Positions 25,780 to 34,768 are shown, counted from the first letter of the stretch. The stretch: 64,000 bases of DNA from Paenibacillus sp. USDA918EY (GCF_009870825.1 NZ_WTWY01000014.1:95512-159511); one strand, 5' to 3'. Notes: generated by a model not told the origin, from the sequence alone. Numbers and translations are program-made.

Positions 25780-26554
25780 CTTTTTCAGCCTTGTGCGAAA
25801 CGAAAACATGAAAATTTACCGGCGCGCCCGGACATGGGTCATGCTGGCCATTTTGGCGTTCTGCAACGCGATCCTGCCGATTCTTTTTTACATGGTCGAT
25901 TCGGGCGGGCAAACCTCGCTTTGGGACAGCGTGATTTTGACCGTTTCGTTTACGTTTTATCTGTGCACGATTTTTTCGGTCATCGTCGCGGCGGATTCGG
26001 TCGCAGGGGAATTTTCCTGGGGGACGATCAAGCTGCTGCTGATCCGGCCGTGGAGCCGGTCCAAAATTTTGCTGTCCAAGTACATTTCGGTGATTCTGTT
26101 CAGCCTGCTTTGCACGCTGCTGCTTGCCGCGGTCGCGGTTTTGGCTTCAAGCGTCCTGTTCGGAAGCGGCGGGGAAAGCAACCTGATCGCACCGGATAGG
26201 AGCGGGCTTGTGTTTACGTTCCAATATCTCCTTTGCGATTACGTCAATTTGTTCATGACGGTGGCGATTGCGTTTATGATTTCGACCGTGTTCCGTGCCG
26301 GGGGCCTGTCCATCGGGCTGGCGCTGTTCATCATGTTCGCCAAGGGCATTTTTGCACGCTTGTTCAGCCCGGAACGTTACGAATGGGCGAAATACCTTTT
26401 GTTTACGCACATGGACCTTTCGGATTACCTGAAGTCGGATGTGGGACCGGGCGGGGTAACCCTTGGTTTTTCCCTGGCGGTGCTTGCCGCATATTATATT
26501 CTCTTTATGGCCGTTTCTTGGTACGTCTTCCACAAAAGGGACGTTGCCGCATAA
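25772..26554 (+). CDS. ABC-2 type transporter permease
   Basis: 260 residues from a TTG, GGGAGG 8 bases before it, overlapping the ATPase gene by 8 bases, so the two are translationally coupled. Six hydrophobic segments are seen, with the conserved loop VAGEFSWGTIKLLLIRPWSRSKI typical of BcrB/YhaP-like ABC-2 permeases. It is the membrane half of the exporter; the substrate is unknown. A bidirectional terminator follows 7 bases later. Confidence 0.88.
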   Translation: MGNFFSLVRNENMKIYRRARTWVMLAILAFCNAILPILFYMVDSGGQTSLWDSVILTVSFTFYLCTIFSVIVAADSVAGEFSWGTIKLLLIRPWSRSKILLSKYISVILFSLLCTLLLAAVAVLASSVLFGSGGESNLIAPDRSGLVFTFQYLLCDYVNLFMTVAIAFMISTVFRAGGLSIGLALFIMFAKGIFARLFSPERYEWAKYLLFTHMDLSDYLKSDVGPGGVTLGFSLAVLAAYYILFMAVSWYVFHKRDVAA

Positions 26555-26560
26555 CAATCG

Positions 26561-26620
26561 AAAAGCCCGGCTTCAGCTGCGTGTGTTCATAAGCACACCC
26601 CGCTGCGGCGGGCTTTTTTT
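26561..26620. terminator. Bidirectional terminator between the ABC permease and bactofilin genes
   Basis: AAAGCCCG pairs with CGGGCTTT around an internal GTGTG-CACAC stem; seven T follow on the plus strand and AAAA precedes on the other side. Confidence 0.82.
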
Positions 26621-26682
26621 AATGATGGAAAATGACGTATAAGTTTCAAGCGTGAGGAGCTGACGCCGCGGCTCCGATGCCT

Positions 26683-27105
26683 TCAGCCCGCTTCCGACTC
26701 CAAAAGGTGTACCTCGCCTGCGCCCGCGGTATCCTGACGCTCGTCCTGCTTGGGTTCCATTTTGCTGGAACCGTTAAGAATTCCGCCTTCGGCGATGACA
26801 AGGGAAGCAGCGGCGAGCACGTTGCCGAACATTTGGCCGGTCGAAGTGATCGTCAGCCTGCCTTCCGCTTGCACGTCTCCATACACTTTTCCCGCAATGA
26901 CGACTTCCCTTGCGCTGATGTCGGACCTGGCCTCGGCATGCTCGCCGACGGTGACGCAGGCGGTGCTTTCGATGACGCCGTTGAATTTCCCTTCGATGCG
27001 CACGTTGGCCTGGCAGGCCAGGGCGCCTTCAACCTCGGTGCCTCTCCCGATCAGCGAATCGGTGGGCGCGGTATTTTTTTTGGACGATTTCGATCTGCTC
27101 AACAT
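26683..27105 (-). CDS. Bactofilin (polymer-forming cytoskeletal protein)
   Basis: 140 residues. A short disordered N-terminus is followed by the repetitive DUF583 beta-helix (GRGTEVEGALACQANVRIEG, FNGVIES, AGKVYGDVQAEGRLTI), and then a charged tail. Bactofilins polymerise without nucleotide and place wall enzymes or flagellar parts; in B. subtilis the paralogues BacE and BacF affect motility. It lies 10 bases after the M23 peptidase gene, the classic bactofilin-peptidase pairing, so it probably scaffolds that enzyme. Confidence 0.92.
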   Translation of the reverse strand: MLSRSKSSKKNTAPTDSLIGRGTEVEGALACQANVRIEGKFNGVIESTACVTVGEHAEARSDISAREVVIAGKVYGDVQAEGRLTITSTGQMFGNVLAAASLVIAEGGILNGSSKMEPKQDERQDTAGAGEVHLLESEAG

Positions 27106-27115
27106 AAAACCCTCC

Positions 27116-28126
27116 TTAATTGAACTCGGAACTTTCCGGACGGATGTACGGGAGCGGATTGACCGGTCTATCCTGTTTGACGACCTGGAAATGCAGATGG
27201 GGGCCGGTACTGCGGCCGGTCGAGCCGAGAAGGGCGATTTTGTCGCCTTTGTCGACCGATTCGCCTTCTTTGACCAGAACTTTGCTGAGGTGCATGTACC
27301 AGGTCTGCAGCCCGTTCGGGTGTTCGATCACGACATACCTGCCGCGCGCGCCGCTTTGGTCGGCGGTGGTCACCTTTCCCGCACCCGCCGCGTACACAGG
27401 CCCGCCGTTGTCCCCGGCGATGTCGATCCCGGCATGGAAGGCGGCTTTGCCCGTGAAGGGATCGGTCCGGTAGCCGAAGCTCGACGTCATCACACGGGAC
27501 TCGGTCGGCCATAACGTCGGATTGCCCGCGATCAGCCGCTGCGTTTCCTGTGCCTTTTGCAGCGTATCGGGGACCGTGCTTTCCATCGTTTTCAGCAGCT
27601 CCTGAATTTCCTGAAAGTCGTCTTTCGTCTCCTGGGCCAGATCCAGCATCTCATTATCGTGCACGGCAATAAACTCGCCCCCGATATGCTGCGAAGCATC
27701 CCAGGACAGGGAAGACGCTTTATCCGCGGAATCGCCCGTAATCATGCCGGTGCCGTGTTTTTCGATAAACTGCTGAAGCTGCTGCTCCAATTCGTCCACG
27801 CGCTGCATCTTAAGCTGCATATCTTTGGCCTGCGTCGACAGCTTGATGATTTCGTTTTGCAGCCGTTCGATGGATTGCTCGCGGCTGTTCACCGAGCTTT
27901 GAAGCTGGAGGCTCTTTGCGTTTTCCAGGGAGACCTTCTGCTCCAATTGGGAAATGACCTGGGAGGAGTGGGCTTGCAGGGCAAGGATGAGACCGGACAA
28001 TGAGAGAACTGCGGCGGCGGGCACGGCCATCAACAGCGGCTTGGACAGATGGATCTGCTTCACCGAATGCTGGGCGTCCCGCATGACCAGGAGTGTCATA
28101 CGTCGGTTGGCGGATGCACTTTTCAT
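27116..28126 (-). CDS. Membrane-anchored M23 (LytM) peptidase with coiled coil
   Basis: 336 residues from the ATG behind GGAAAGGAG; the frame runs further to 28195 without a site. A transmembrane segment (about 33-51) is followed by a coiled coil of about 80 residues, then the M23 domain near the C-terminus with the zinc ligands in FHAGIDIAGDNGGPVYAAG and GPHLHFQV. It would cut peptidoglycan cross-bridges, or activate other hydrolases if inactive; both H and D of the HxxxD motif and HLH are present, so activity is likely. Upstream, GTATC-gtcat-GATAC (28141-28155) recalls the XRE-type repeats. Confidence 0.9.
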   Translation of the reverse strand: MKSASANRRMTLLVMRDAQHSVKQIHLSKPLLMAVPAAAVLSLSGLILALQAHSSQVISQLEQKVSLENAKSLQLQSSVNSREQSIERLQNEIIKLSTQAKDMQLKMQRVDELEQQLQQFIEKHGTGMITGDSADKASSLSWDASQHIGGEFIAVHDNEMLDLAQETKDDFQEIQELLKTMESTVPDTLQKAQETQRLIAGNPTLWPTESRVMTSSFGYRTDPFTGKAAFHAGIDIAGDNGGPVYAAGAGKVTTADQSGARGRYVVIEHPNGLQTWYMHLSKVLVKEGESVDKGDKIALLGSTGRSTGPHLHFQVVKQDRPVNPLPYIRPESSEFN

Positions 28127-28330
28127 GGCAGCTCCTTTCCGTATCGTCATGATACTTGTCTTATAATCTATGTATTCGGGAGAGGCGCCAAACATGTCTA
28201 AAATGTCACCTTTTTCCTCTTGCCCGCCCGGCCGCCATGGGGCCGCGTTTTTGAATAAAGAGGGTTCGGTTTGGTCAATGATGGATAAGTAACCGATTCA
28301 AGCGCAGGTTTTGGGGAAGGAGGGGGTTCT

Positions 28331-29761
28331 ATGGTATGGTTGCTGCTCGTATTTATCGTTTTTATTTTTCAAATGGCGACGATCCTGCTGCTGGAGTTCC
28401 GCAATCCTTCCAAAACGGTTGCCTGGATGTTCATCTTATTTTGCTGCCCGATGATCGGTTTCGTCGTTTATTATTTCGTGGCTCGCGATTACAAAGCCCG
28501 CAAACGGCTGCGAACCCGGGGTTCGCAATTGTTCAGGCAAATCCGGGCGTTGATTTGGAGCAGGGCCGTTACGGTTAAAGGTATCGAAGAGATGCATAAC
28601 CCCGAGTTCCGGCATCAGGAGCGGCTGTTCAATTTGCTGTCACGCCTGTCGGAGAGTCCGATTACGGGCTGCAACAGAAGCCGGGTGCTGACCGATGGCG
28701 AAGCAACGTTCGGCGCGATGCTGAAGGCGATGGAAGCCGCCAAAGACCACATCCACATTGAGTTTTATATTTTCAGGCATGATGAGATCGGAACGCGATT
28801 CCAGGAGATCATGATCCGGAAAGCGAAGGAAGGCGTCAAAGTGCGGTTCATGTGCGACGGTCTGGGCAGCTGCAAGCTGAAGCGGGAATTCGTGGACAAG
28901 CTGAAGGAGGCGGGAGTGGAGTTTTATTTGTTCCTTCCGCCGCTGCTCGCCTTTCTGGACCGGCGCATCAACTACCGGAACCACCGGAAAATCATCGTGG
29001 TGGACGGCGTCAAGGGATTCGTGGGCGGCATCAACGTCGGGGACGATTATTTGGGCAAATACCCGAAAATGGGCTATTGGAGGGATACGCATCTGGAGAT
29101 CGAAGGGGACGCCGTTTATTTTTTGCAAAACGTGTTTTTGAACGACTGGCAGCTGGCTTCCGGGGAGAAAATCGCCGACCCCGCGCTGTTTCCGGAGCAT
29201 CATTGCGGCGGGGACGAGCAGATCCAAATCGTCAGCAGCGGTCCGGACCAAGCGTGGAACGCCATTCAGGAGTTTTGTTTTACGGCCATTTCCGTTGCGA
29301 AAAAAAGAATCTGGATCGCCTCGCCGTATTTCATTCCGGACCCGGGCATTTACGAAGGGCTGAAAACCGCCGCCGTCAGCGGCGTCGATGTGCGGATCAT
29401 GATTCCGTGGAGAGCCGACTCCAGGCTGGTGCATCTGGCTTCGCTGTCCTACGTGGAGGAGCTGCTGCTCGCAGGCGTCCGTTTTTTTCAATACCAAAAA
29501 GGCTTCATCCATGCCAAAGTGCTGATCGTCGACGATTTGCTGGCTTCGGTCGGCACCGCCAATATGGACATGCGCAGCTTTTTTTGCAATTTCGAGCTGA
29601 CCGCGGCGCTGTATGAGCAGTCGGCCATCGACAGGCTCACGGTTGATTTTGAGAAGGATATGAAGGTATGCCGGGAAATGACGAAAAGGGAGTTTCAGCG
29701 CAGACCCTTTCTGCATAAAAAAGCGGAGATGCTGTGCCGCATACTGTCCCCGCTTCTATAA
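28331..29761 (+). CDS. cls: Cardiolipin synthase (PLD superfamily)
   Basis: 476 residues, GGAAGGAGGGGG before the ATG. Two N-terminal transmembrane helices (about 3-22 and 30-50) precede two PLD domains, with HKD motifs at H218 (NHRKIIVVDG) and H394 (FIHAKVLIVDD) and the GG/S residues after each. It condenses two phosphatidylglycerols to cardiolipin at the membrane. It is convergent with ynfA, with only 15 bases between them. Confidence 0.93.
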   Translation: MVWLLLVFIVFIFQMATILLLEFRNPSKTVAWMFILFCCPMIGFVVYYFVARDYKARKRLRTRGSQLFRQIRALIWSRAVTVKGIEEMHNPEFRHQERLFNLLSRLSESPITGCNRSRVLTDGEATFGAMLKAMEAAKDHIHIEFYIFRHDEIGTRFQEIMIRKAKEGVKVRFMCDGLGSCKLKREFVDKLKEAGVEFYLFLPPLLAFLDRRINYRNHRKIIVVDGVKGFVGGINVGDDYLGKYPKMGYWRDTHLEIEGDAVYFLQNVFLNDWQLASGEKIADPALFPEHHCGGDEQIQIVSSGPDQAWNAIQEFCFTAISVAKKRIWIASPYFIPDPGIYEGLKTAAVSGVDVRIMIPWRADSRLVHLASLSYVEELLLAGVRFFQYQKGFIHAKVLIVDDLLASVGTANMDMRSFFCNFELTAALYEQSAIDRLTVDFEKDMKVCREMTKREFQRRPFLHKKAEMLCRILSPLL

Positions 29762-29776
29762 TGCCCCATTCGCCTT

Positions 29777-30100
29777 TCAGGAGCGGGGAGCCCACAGGAT
29801 AACGGATACGCCGACCAAGCAAAGCGCCGCTCCGATCCAATCGTAGAGATCCGGGGTGTTTTTGTCGATGCCCCAGCCCCAGAGCAGGGCAAGGATGATA
29901 AAGACGCCTCCGTATGCGGCATACACGCGCCCGAAGGAAGGGAAGTGCTGCAGCGTCGGAATGATGCCGTACAATATGAGCACGGCCGCGCCGACAAGCC
30001 CGTACCACCAAGGTTTGGATTCCCGGATCCAAAGCCATACCAGATAACCTCCGCCGATTTCCGCCAGTCCGGCTGCCAAAAACAAAAATAGTGATCTCAT
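29777..30100 (-). CDS. ynfA: YnfA family membrane protein (UPF0060)
   Basis: 107 residues, the normal length, from the ATG giving MRSLFLFLAAGLAEIGGGY; GGGAG lies 11 bases upstream. Four transmembrane helices with the conserved YLVWLW, PSFGRVYAAYGGVFI and LYDWIGAALCLVGV. YnfA proteins belong to the small multidrug resistance-like transporters; the physiological substrate is uncertain. Confidence 0.92.
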   Translation of the reverse strand: MRSLFLFLAAGLAEIGGGYLVWLWIRESKPWWYGLVGAAVLILYGIIPTLQHFPSFGRVYAAYGGVFIILALLWGWGIDKNTPDLYDWIGAALCLVGVSVILWAPRS

Positions 30101-30143
30101 GACAGAAAATCTCCCATTCACGTTAATACTTAGCTTAAAACTA

Positions 30144-30152
30144 TGATATAAT
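30144..30152 (+). promoter_or_regulatory. Extended -10 promoter of the YitT gene
   Basis: TGATATAAT: TGn directly before TATAAT (30147-30152); TTAATA at 30123-30128 with an 18-base spacer may be the -35 box. Confidence 0.55.
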
Positions 30153-30242
30153 ATATAAGAAGAATATTCATGAAAAACTCGACGGGGGAGCGTTCGGTTT
30201 TATTCATAATCATACCAAATTGATAAGAATCGGGGGAATTCG

Positions 30243-31166
30243 ATGGCTGGAACTTCTAACACCCAAACCGCGGAACACGCCAAAATTCCGCATGGAAAGC
30301 AGCAACCGTTAAACGCACCGACTTCTAAACTCAAGGTTTTATCCCGGATCATCGTCATGCTCATCGGGGCCGGGCTGGTCTCGGTCGCGCTTGAAATTTT
30401 TCTCGTCAACAACAACATTATCGATGGCGGAATTACCGGCATCTCCATTATGTTGTCCCACCTCTTTCATTTGCCGCTTGGCATCTTTCTGACGTTACTC
30501 AATCTTCCTTTCCTGTTTCTCGGTTATAAGCAAATCGGCAAAACCTTTGCGTTTTCAACGCTGGCAGCCGTTCTCGTCATGTCGGTCGGCACCGCTTTGC
30601 TTGCGCCCGTCAAGCCGATTACTTTCGATCCGCTGCTTGCCGCCATCTTCGGCGGGGTGATTCTCGGAGCCGGCGTAGGCCTTGTTATCCGTGCAGGGGG
30701 TTCGACGGACGGCAGTGAAATCGTCGCGATCCTCCTTAACAAAAAAACGCCGTTTTCCGTCGGCGAGATCATCATGTTCATCAACGTGTTTATTCTGACG
30801 AGCGCGGGTTTCGTGTTCGGCTGGAACAACGCCATGTACTCGCTGATCGCCTATTTCATCGCCTTTAAAGTGATTGATATCACCAACGAAGGCATCGACC
30901 AATCGAAATCGGTATGGATCATCAGCGACAAATACAAAGAGATTGGCGATGCGCTGACCCAACGCCTCGGCCGCGGCGTAACTTACCTTGAGGGCGAAGG
31001 AGCCTACTCCGGGGACAGTAAAAAGGTCATTTTCGTCGTCATTACCCGCCTTGAGGAAGCCAAGCTCAAGTCCATCGTCGGGGATTGGGACCCGGACGCC
31101 TTTCTTGCGGTTGGTAATATCCATGACGTTAAGGGCGGCAGGTTCAAGAAAAAAGATATCCATTAG
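30243..31166 (+). CDS. YitT family membrane protein
   Basis: 307 residues. A polar N-terminus of 30 residues is followed by about five transmembrane helices (DUF161; IFLVNNNIIDGGITGISIML and GGVILGAGVGLVIRAGGSTDGSEI are family hallmarks) and a C-terminal cytosolic DUF2179 domain of about 90 residues (RGVTYLEGEGAYSGDSKKVIF). Function is not established. RBS GGGGGA. It ends 9 bases before a shared terminator. Confidence 0.9.
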   Translation: MAGTSNTQTAEHAKIPHGKQQPLNAPTSKLKVLSRIIVMLIGAGLVSVALEIFLVNNNIIDGGITGISIMLSHLFHLPLGIFLTLLNLPFLFLGYKQIGKTFAFSTLAAVLVMSVGTALLAPVKPITFDPLLAAIFGGVILGAGVGLVIRAGGSTDGSEIVAILLNKKTPFSVGEIIMFINVFILTSAGFVFGWNNAMYSLIAYFIAFKVIDITNEGIDQSKSVWIISDKYKEIGDALTQRLGRGVTYLEGEGAYSGDSKKVIFVVITRLEEAKLKSIVGDWDPDAFLAVGNIHDVKGGRFKKKDIH

Positions 31167-31174
31167 CGGCATTC

Positions 31175-31207
31175 AGAAGCCCGGAAGTTTATCTTCCGGG
31201 CTTTGTT
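31175..31207. terminator. Bidirectional terminator between the YitT and polymerase genes
   Basis: AGCCCGGAAG and CTTCCGGGCT with a 5-base loop, followed by TTGTTG. The right arm overlaps the last codons of the minus-strand polymerase gene. Confidence 0.75.
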
Positions 31208-32091
31208 GCGTTCAGATGGCGGAGAACCTGCTCCACCGGCTGCGGCGGAAGGGCGGCGATGAGATCGCCGGTTTCCTGCAGCCGCTCCTCGATGTTCAGC
31301 AGGTGGAAATCGAGCGGCGACACGTTGCTGTCGACCTCTTCCCAATAAAGCGGCGTGGATACGGTCGCGCCGGGACGTGCGCGCGGAGTGTACGGAGCGG
31401 CAAGCGTTTTGCCGTGATAATGCTGCAAATAATCGAAATAAATTTTGTCTTCGCGGTTTTTTTTCAGCCGCTCCAATGTAAACAAGTCCGGATGTTTTTC
31501 CGTGACAAACCGGCCGACGAAATGGCCGATGACCCGGAGCTCGTCGAAAGTGATGCCTTGATTGATCGGCACGATAATTTGGATGCCGGTGGCGCCGGAG
31601 GTTTTGGGCACGGAAGCAAGTCCCAGCGAGTTCAGCACTTTGCCGACGATGGAGGCGGCCTCCATAATCCTCGGTTCCTCCTCGAGCGACGGGTCCAGGT
31701 CGATCATCCATTCGCAGGGAAGGGCGCTCCCAGCATAATGAAGGGAAGGATGGAATTCCAAGGCGGCCAGGTTGCCAAGCCAGAGCAGCTCGGGCAGCCC
31801 GTTCAGCAAAATGTAATGGATGCCGTCCTGCTCGGCTGTTTTTACGAAGTCCGGGAGCGGATCGGGGGCGTTTTTTTGGTAAAAAAATTCGCCGGGAACG
31901 CCGTGAGGATAACGGATCGTCGTCAGCAGCCGATTTCGGCAGTAACGCAGCAGATAAGGAGCCAGCGCCGCCAACTTTTGCAAATACATCGCTTTGGTGA
32001 TGCCCATCTCGGGCCAGAGCGGCTTGTCCGGGTTCGTGATGGGAATGTCATGGCCTTCAATGTTGATGGAGCCTTTAATCGTTCGCGGCAT
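31189..32091 (-). CDS. LigD-type polymerase (archaeo-eukaryotic primase fold) for end joining
   Basis: 300 residues, ATG behind GGAGGT. The catalytic metal site is DLD at 131-133 (WMIDLDPS), with the family lysine block KTSGATGIQIIVPI at 163-176 and a third acidic residue in KIYFDYLQ near 216; LEFHPSLHYAG is also typical. In nonhomologous end joining this domain fills gaps and adds ribonucleotides at breaks. Here it is a separate gene rather than fused to the ligase. It lies 232 bases downstream of the ligase gene on the same strand. Confidence 0.9.
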   Translation of the reverse strand: MPRTIKGSINIEGHDIPITNPDKPLWPEMGITKAMYLQKLAALAPYLLRYCRNRLLTTIRYPHGVPGEFFYQKNAPDPLPDFVKTAEQDGIHYILLNGLPELLWLGNLAALEFHPSLHYAGSALPCEWMIDLDPSLEEEPRIMEAASIVGKVLNSLGLASVPKTSGATGIQIIVPINQGITFDELRVIGHFVGRFVTEKHPDLFTLERLKKNREDKIYFDYLQHYHGKTLAAPYTPRARPGATVSTPLYWEEVDSNVSPLDFHLLNIEERLQETGDLIAALPPQPVEQVLRHLNATKPGR

Positions 32092-32323
32092 GGGTGTACC
32101 TCCGTAAAAAGTTTGTTGCCGGGTGTCCCTTTGAACCGCCCGATTGTTATACGTTTAGAAACCGGCGCCCGGGAAAAGAGGTGTCCTTTGAAACGATGAA
32201 TGAGGACTGAAATAAGAGAATAGCTTGCGACAAAGGTAAGGCAGCGATTCATGTGGTGTTTTCCACGGAACGTTTTCTCCCTGCGCCATGAAGACGGTAT
32301 TTCGCCGAAGATTTCATCGCCTC

Positions 32324-33265
32324 TTACTGATTCAGCCTGCAGTCTTCGGGCGCGGCGTCGACAAAAGCCTGGATGCTCGGCTGCCGCAGCGTTCCGTAAG
32401 CCGTCCATTCCAAAAAATTGACTTTGACGACCCACTCGGGGCGGATCCATACCGCCCCTTTGTGGCGTTCCGGCAGGTTGGCAAAGGGGCGCTCTTTCAG
32501 CGTCATGCCGGCTGCTTCCTCCGTGATTCTCCGCCAATCCGCTACGCCCAGCTTTCCGGTTCCCGCGTGGCCGATGTAAATCAACCGCCCCTCTTCATCG
32601 TAAAGCCCGAGGAGCAGCGCGTTGACGATCCGGTCGCGGTACGTGACGCCCGCAACGACGGCGTTCAGGTCCATAATATTTTTTAGCTTTTGCCACCGCT
32701 TGTCTTTGCCGTCGACCGCATACGCGCTGTTTAAGTCTTTGACCACGATGCCTTCGAGCCGGTGCTGGCGCGAGATGTCGCGAAGCAGGGGGAGATCGGC
32801 GTAGCTTGGCACCGGCTGGACATGGGGGCCCGGAACCAGCATCTCTTCGAGCAAAGCCTGCCGCTCGCGCAGCGGCTGCGACGTCACCCATTCCCCGTTG
32901 CAGTACAAGATGTCAAAGACCATGTACACGATCGGAATTTGCCGAACACGGGCGCGAATCTGCTGCTCCTGGCGAAGGCCGTCCCGTTTCATCACCTGAT
33001 GAAACGATGGCACGCCGCCCGTCAAAGCGATGATCTCTCCATCCAGAATGACCGATTCCGCTTTGCAGTAAACGGATGTATCCCACAGTTCGGGGTACTG
33101 GCGCGTGCGGTTGTTTCCTTTGCGGTTGATCAACTCGGTTTCCTCACCGTCGTTGTATACGAGCATGCGCACGCCGTCCCATTTGATCTGGGCGATCCAT
33201 TTGTCCCCGGAAGGAAGAACGTCGGTCATGATCGGTTCGAACGGCTTTACCGGGGCGAACTTCAT
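32324..33265 (-). CDS. ATP-dependent DNA ligase (LigD ligase domain, stand-alone)
   Basis: 313 residues. The adenylation lysine is K28 in QIKWDGVR; ESVILDGEIIAL (motif III-like), FDILYCNGEW, EGIVVKD (motif IV) and WQKLKN (motif V) follow, and then an OB-fold with WIRPEWVVKVNFLEWT. It seals double-strand breaks with Ku. No polymerase or nuclease domain is attached. It is 24 bases downstream of the Ku gene. The 232 bases to the polymerase gene hold no gene I can support. Confidence 0.92.
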   Translation of the reverse strand: MKFAPVKPFEPIMTDVLPSGDKWIAQIKWDGVRMLVYNDGEETELINRKGNNRTRQYPELWDTSVYCKAESVILDGEIIALTGGVPSFHQVMKRDGLRQEQQIRARVRQIPIVYMVFDILYCNGEWVTSQPLRERQALLEEMLVPGPHVQPVPSYADLPLLRDISRQHRLEGIVVKDLNSAYAVDGKDKRWQKLKNIMDLNAVVAGVTYRDRIVNALLLGLYDEEGRLIYIGHAGTGKLGVADWRRITEEAAGMTLKERPFANLPERHKGAVWIRPEWVVKVNFLEWTAYGTLRQPSIQAFVDAAPEDCRLNQ

Positions 33266-33289
33266 CTTTTTTCCTCCATGTTGTTTCGA

Positions 33290-34207
33290 TTACGATACCG
33301 TTTCGTTTTTCTTTGCCGTTTTGCGCCGTTTCGGTTTGGGTCCTTCGGCCCCTGCGGCTTGTTTGTCTTCCGCGGCCGCCGTTTTGGTTTTGGCTTTGGC
33401 CGGTTTTTTGGCCTTGCCGGGATCGGTCGGCGTGATGGACGGCTTGGCCGCCTCGATGCTGGCTTGCAGGGCGGCCATCAGGTCGATGACGTTCGTTTCC
33501 TGCTTGGCCGGCGCAATCTTGATTTCTTCGCCCGTGACTTTATGCTCGATGAGTTCAAGCAGGCGGGCACGGTAATCATCCGTATATTTTTCCGGATCGA
33601 AAGGCGTCGAGAGCTGGTCGATCAGCATTTGGGCCATGCCAAGCTCCTTTTCGTTGACGGTGATGTTTTCAGGCAAATTCGGCACCTGCGTAACAGGTCG
33701 GATTTCATCGGGATAAAACATCGTTTCGATCGCTAGGCAGTTCTCAAGCACCCGAATGGCGGCCAAACTGCTTTTGGAACGGATGGAAATTTTGGCGATG
33801 CCGATTTTTCCGCTCTGGTGCATCGCTTCCTTCAGCAGCTGATAGGCGTTGCCTCCCGCTTGGTCCGGGGCAAGGTAATACGTTTTTTGAAAATAGATCG
33901 GGTCGATTTCGGACAAATCCACAAAGTCCAAAATGGCGATGCTTTTATTCGCCTGCTCGGCGATTTGTTCCAGCTCGTCCTTTTCGAACAAAACGAATTT
34001 GCCTTTTTCGTATTCGTAGCCTTTGGAAATTTCCTCCCACTCCACCTCTTTTTCGCAGACCGGACATTTGCGGACATAGGACAGCGGGCTGCCGCATTCC
34101 TTATGCACGTACCTCATCGAAATGTCCTTGTCTTCCGTCGCCGAAAACATTTTGACGGGTACGTGAACCAGTCCGAAGCTGATGGCTCCTTTCCAAACCG
34201 TATGCAT
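33290..34207 (-). CDS. ku: Ku protein, nonhomologous end joining
   Basis: 305 residues from the ATG giving MHTVWKGAISFGLVHVPVKM, the usual N-terminus; AAAGGAGAGG lies 8 bases before it, while a GTG at 34216 is too close to that site. The Ku core ring domain runs to about residue 250, including ECGSPLSYVRKCPVCEKEVEW; a lysine- and alanine-rich tail of about 50 residues follows, as in Ku variants whose tail binds DNA and the ligase. It heads the Ku-ligase-polymerase group and is divergent from spore-type genes, suggesting use in spores or at outgrowth. Confidence 0.95.
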   Translation of the reverse strand: MHTVWKGAISFGLVHVPVKMFSATEDKDISMRYVHKECGSPLSYVRKCPVCEKEVEWEEISKGYEYEKGKFVLFEKDELEQIAEQANKSIAILDFVDLSEIDPIYFQKTYYLAPDQAGGNAYQLLKEAMHQSGKIGIAKISIRSKSSLAAIRVLENCLAIETMFYPDEIRPVTQVPNLPENITVNEKELGMAQMLIDQLSTPFDPEKYTDDYRARLLELIEHKVTGEEIKIAPAKQETNVIDLMAALQASIEAAKPSITPTDPGKAKKPAKAKTKTAAAEDKQAAGAEGPKPKRRKTAKKNETVS

Positions 34208-34266
34208 GATCGTCACCTCTCCTTTATTATTTCATTCCATGGTTGTGCAGCGTTCTTCGTTCCTTA

Positions 34267-34296
34267 TAGTATGGGTATTTTTAGCCGAATCTATGA
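34267..34296 (-). promoter_or_regulatory. Putative forespore (sigma-G-like) promoter of ku
   Basis: On the minus strand TCATA (34292-34296) and CATACTA (34267-34273) lie 18 bases apart, close to the sigma-G pattern. The B. subtilis end-joining genes are sigma-G controlled, which makes this plausible. Confidence 0.4.
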
Positions 34297-34336
34297 CATC
34301 GCGGATGAAAGAAAAGAAGAAGTTTTAACCGTAAAT

Positions 34337-34366
34337 TACATGCTTTTTCATGAACGGGGCATAATA
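34337..34366 (+). promoter_or_regulatory. Putative forespore (sigma-G-like) promoter of the small acidic gene
   Basis: TACATG (34337-34342) and CATAATA (34360-34366) with a 17-base spacer, 43 bases before the gene at 34410. Pattern match to the sigma-F/G class only. Confidence 0.4.
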
Positions 34367-34409
34367 AGGGGAGCGCAATCCATTTTTACGTTTCAGGAGG
34401 CAGCAAATA

Positions 34410-34703
34410 ATGCATGAACATGAGGATGAGTCCCGGCGCCGCGATTCGGCGGCTACCGGCCGTTACGACGAAGAGTCCCGCAAATTGGAGTCGGCCAGCT
34501 ATACGCAAAGCAGCAATGACGCGGATTGGGAACGGATGACGTCGAAGGATCCGGAGGTAACCCATGAAACCCACATGTTCGACATCGACCGCATGGTGAA
34601 CGAGGGCCTCGGCGGCGGCAATATTACGGCGGATAACGGGTATATCGGCGACAGCACGACCGATGCGATGGTTCCCGAGGTCCGTTCCGACGAAGACGCA
34701 TAA
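34410..34703 (+). CDS. Small acidic hydrophilic protein, possibly spore-associated
   Basis: 97 residues, RBS CAGGAGG at a good distance. The product is very hydrophilic and acidic, without membrane segments or cysteines, and looks disordered; no named family is recognised. It is followed 65 bases later by an H-type SASP gene and preceded by a forespore-like promoter, so a spore role is inferred from context only. Confidence 0.65.
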   Translation: MHEHEDESRRRDSAATGRYDEESRKLESASYTQSSNDADWERMTSKDPEVTHETHMFDIDRMVNEGLGGGNITADNGYIGDSTTDAMVPEVRSDEDA

Positions 34704-34768
34704 GCACGTTTTTCCTATTGGCATGGGCATGGATTTCAATTTCAATCATCGAAAGGATGGAACGAAAA

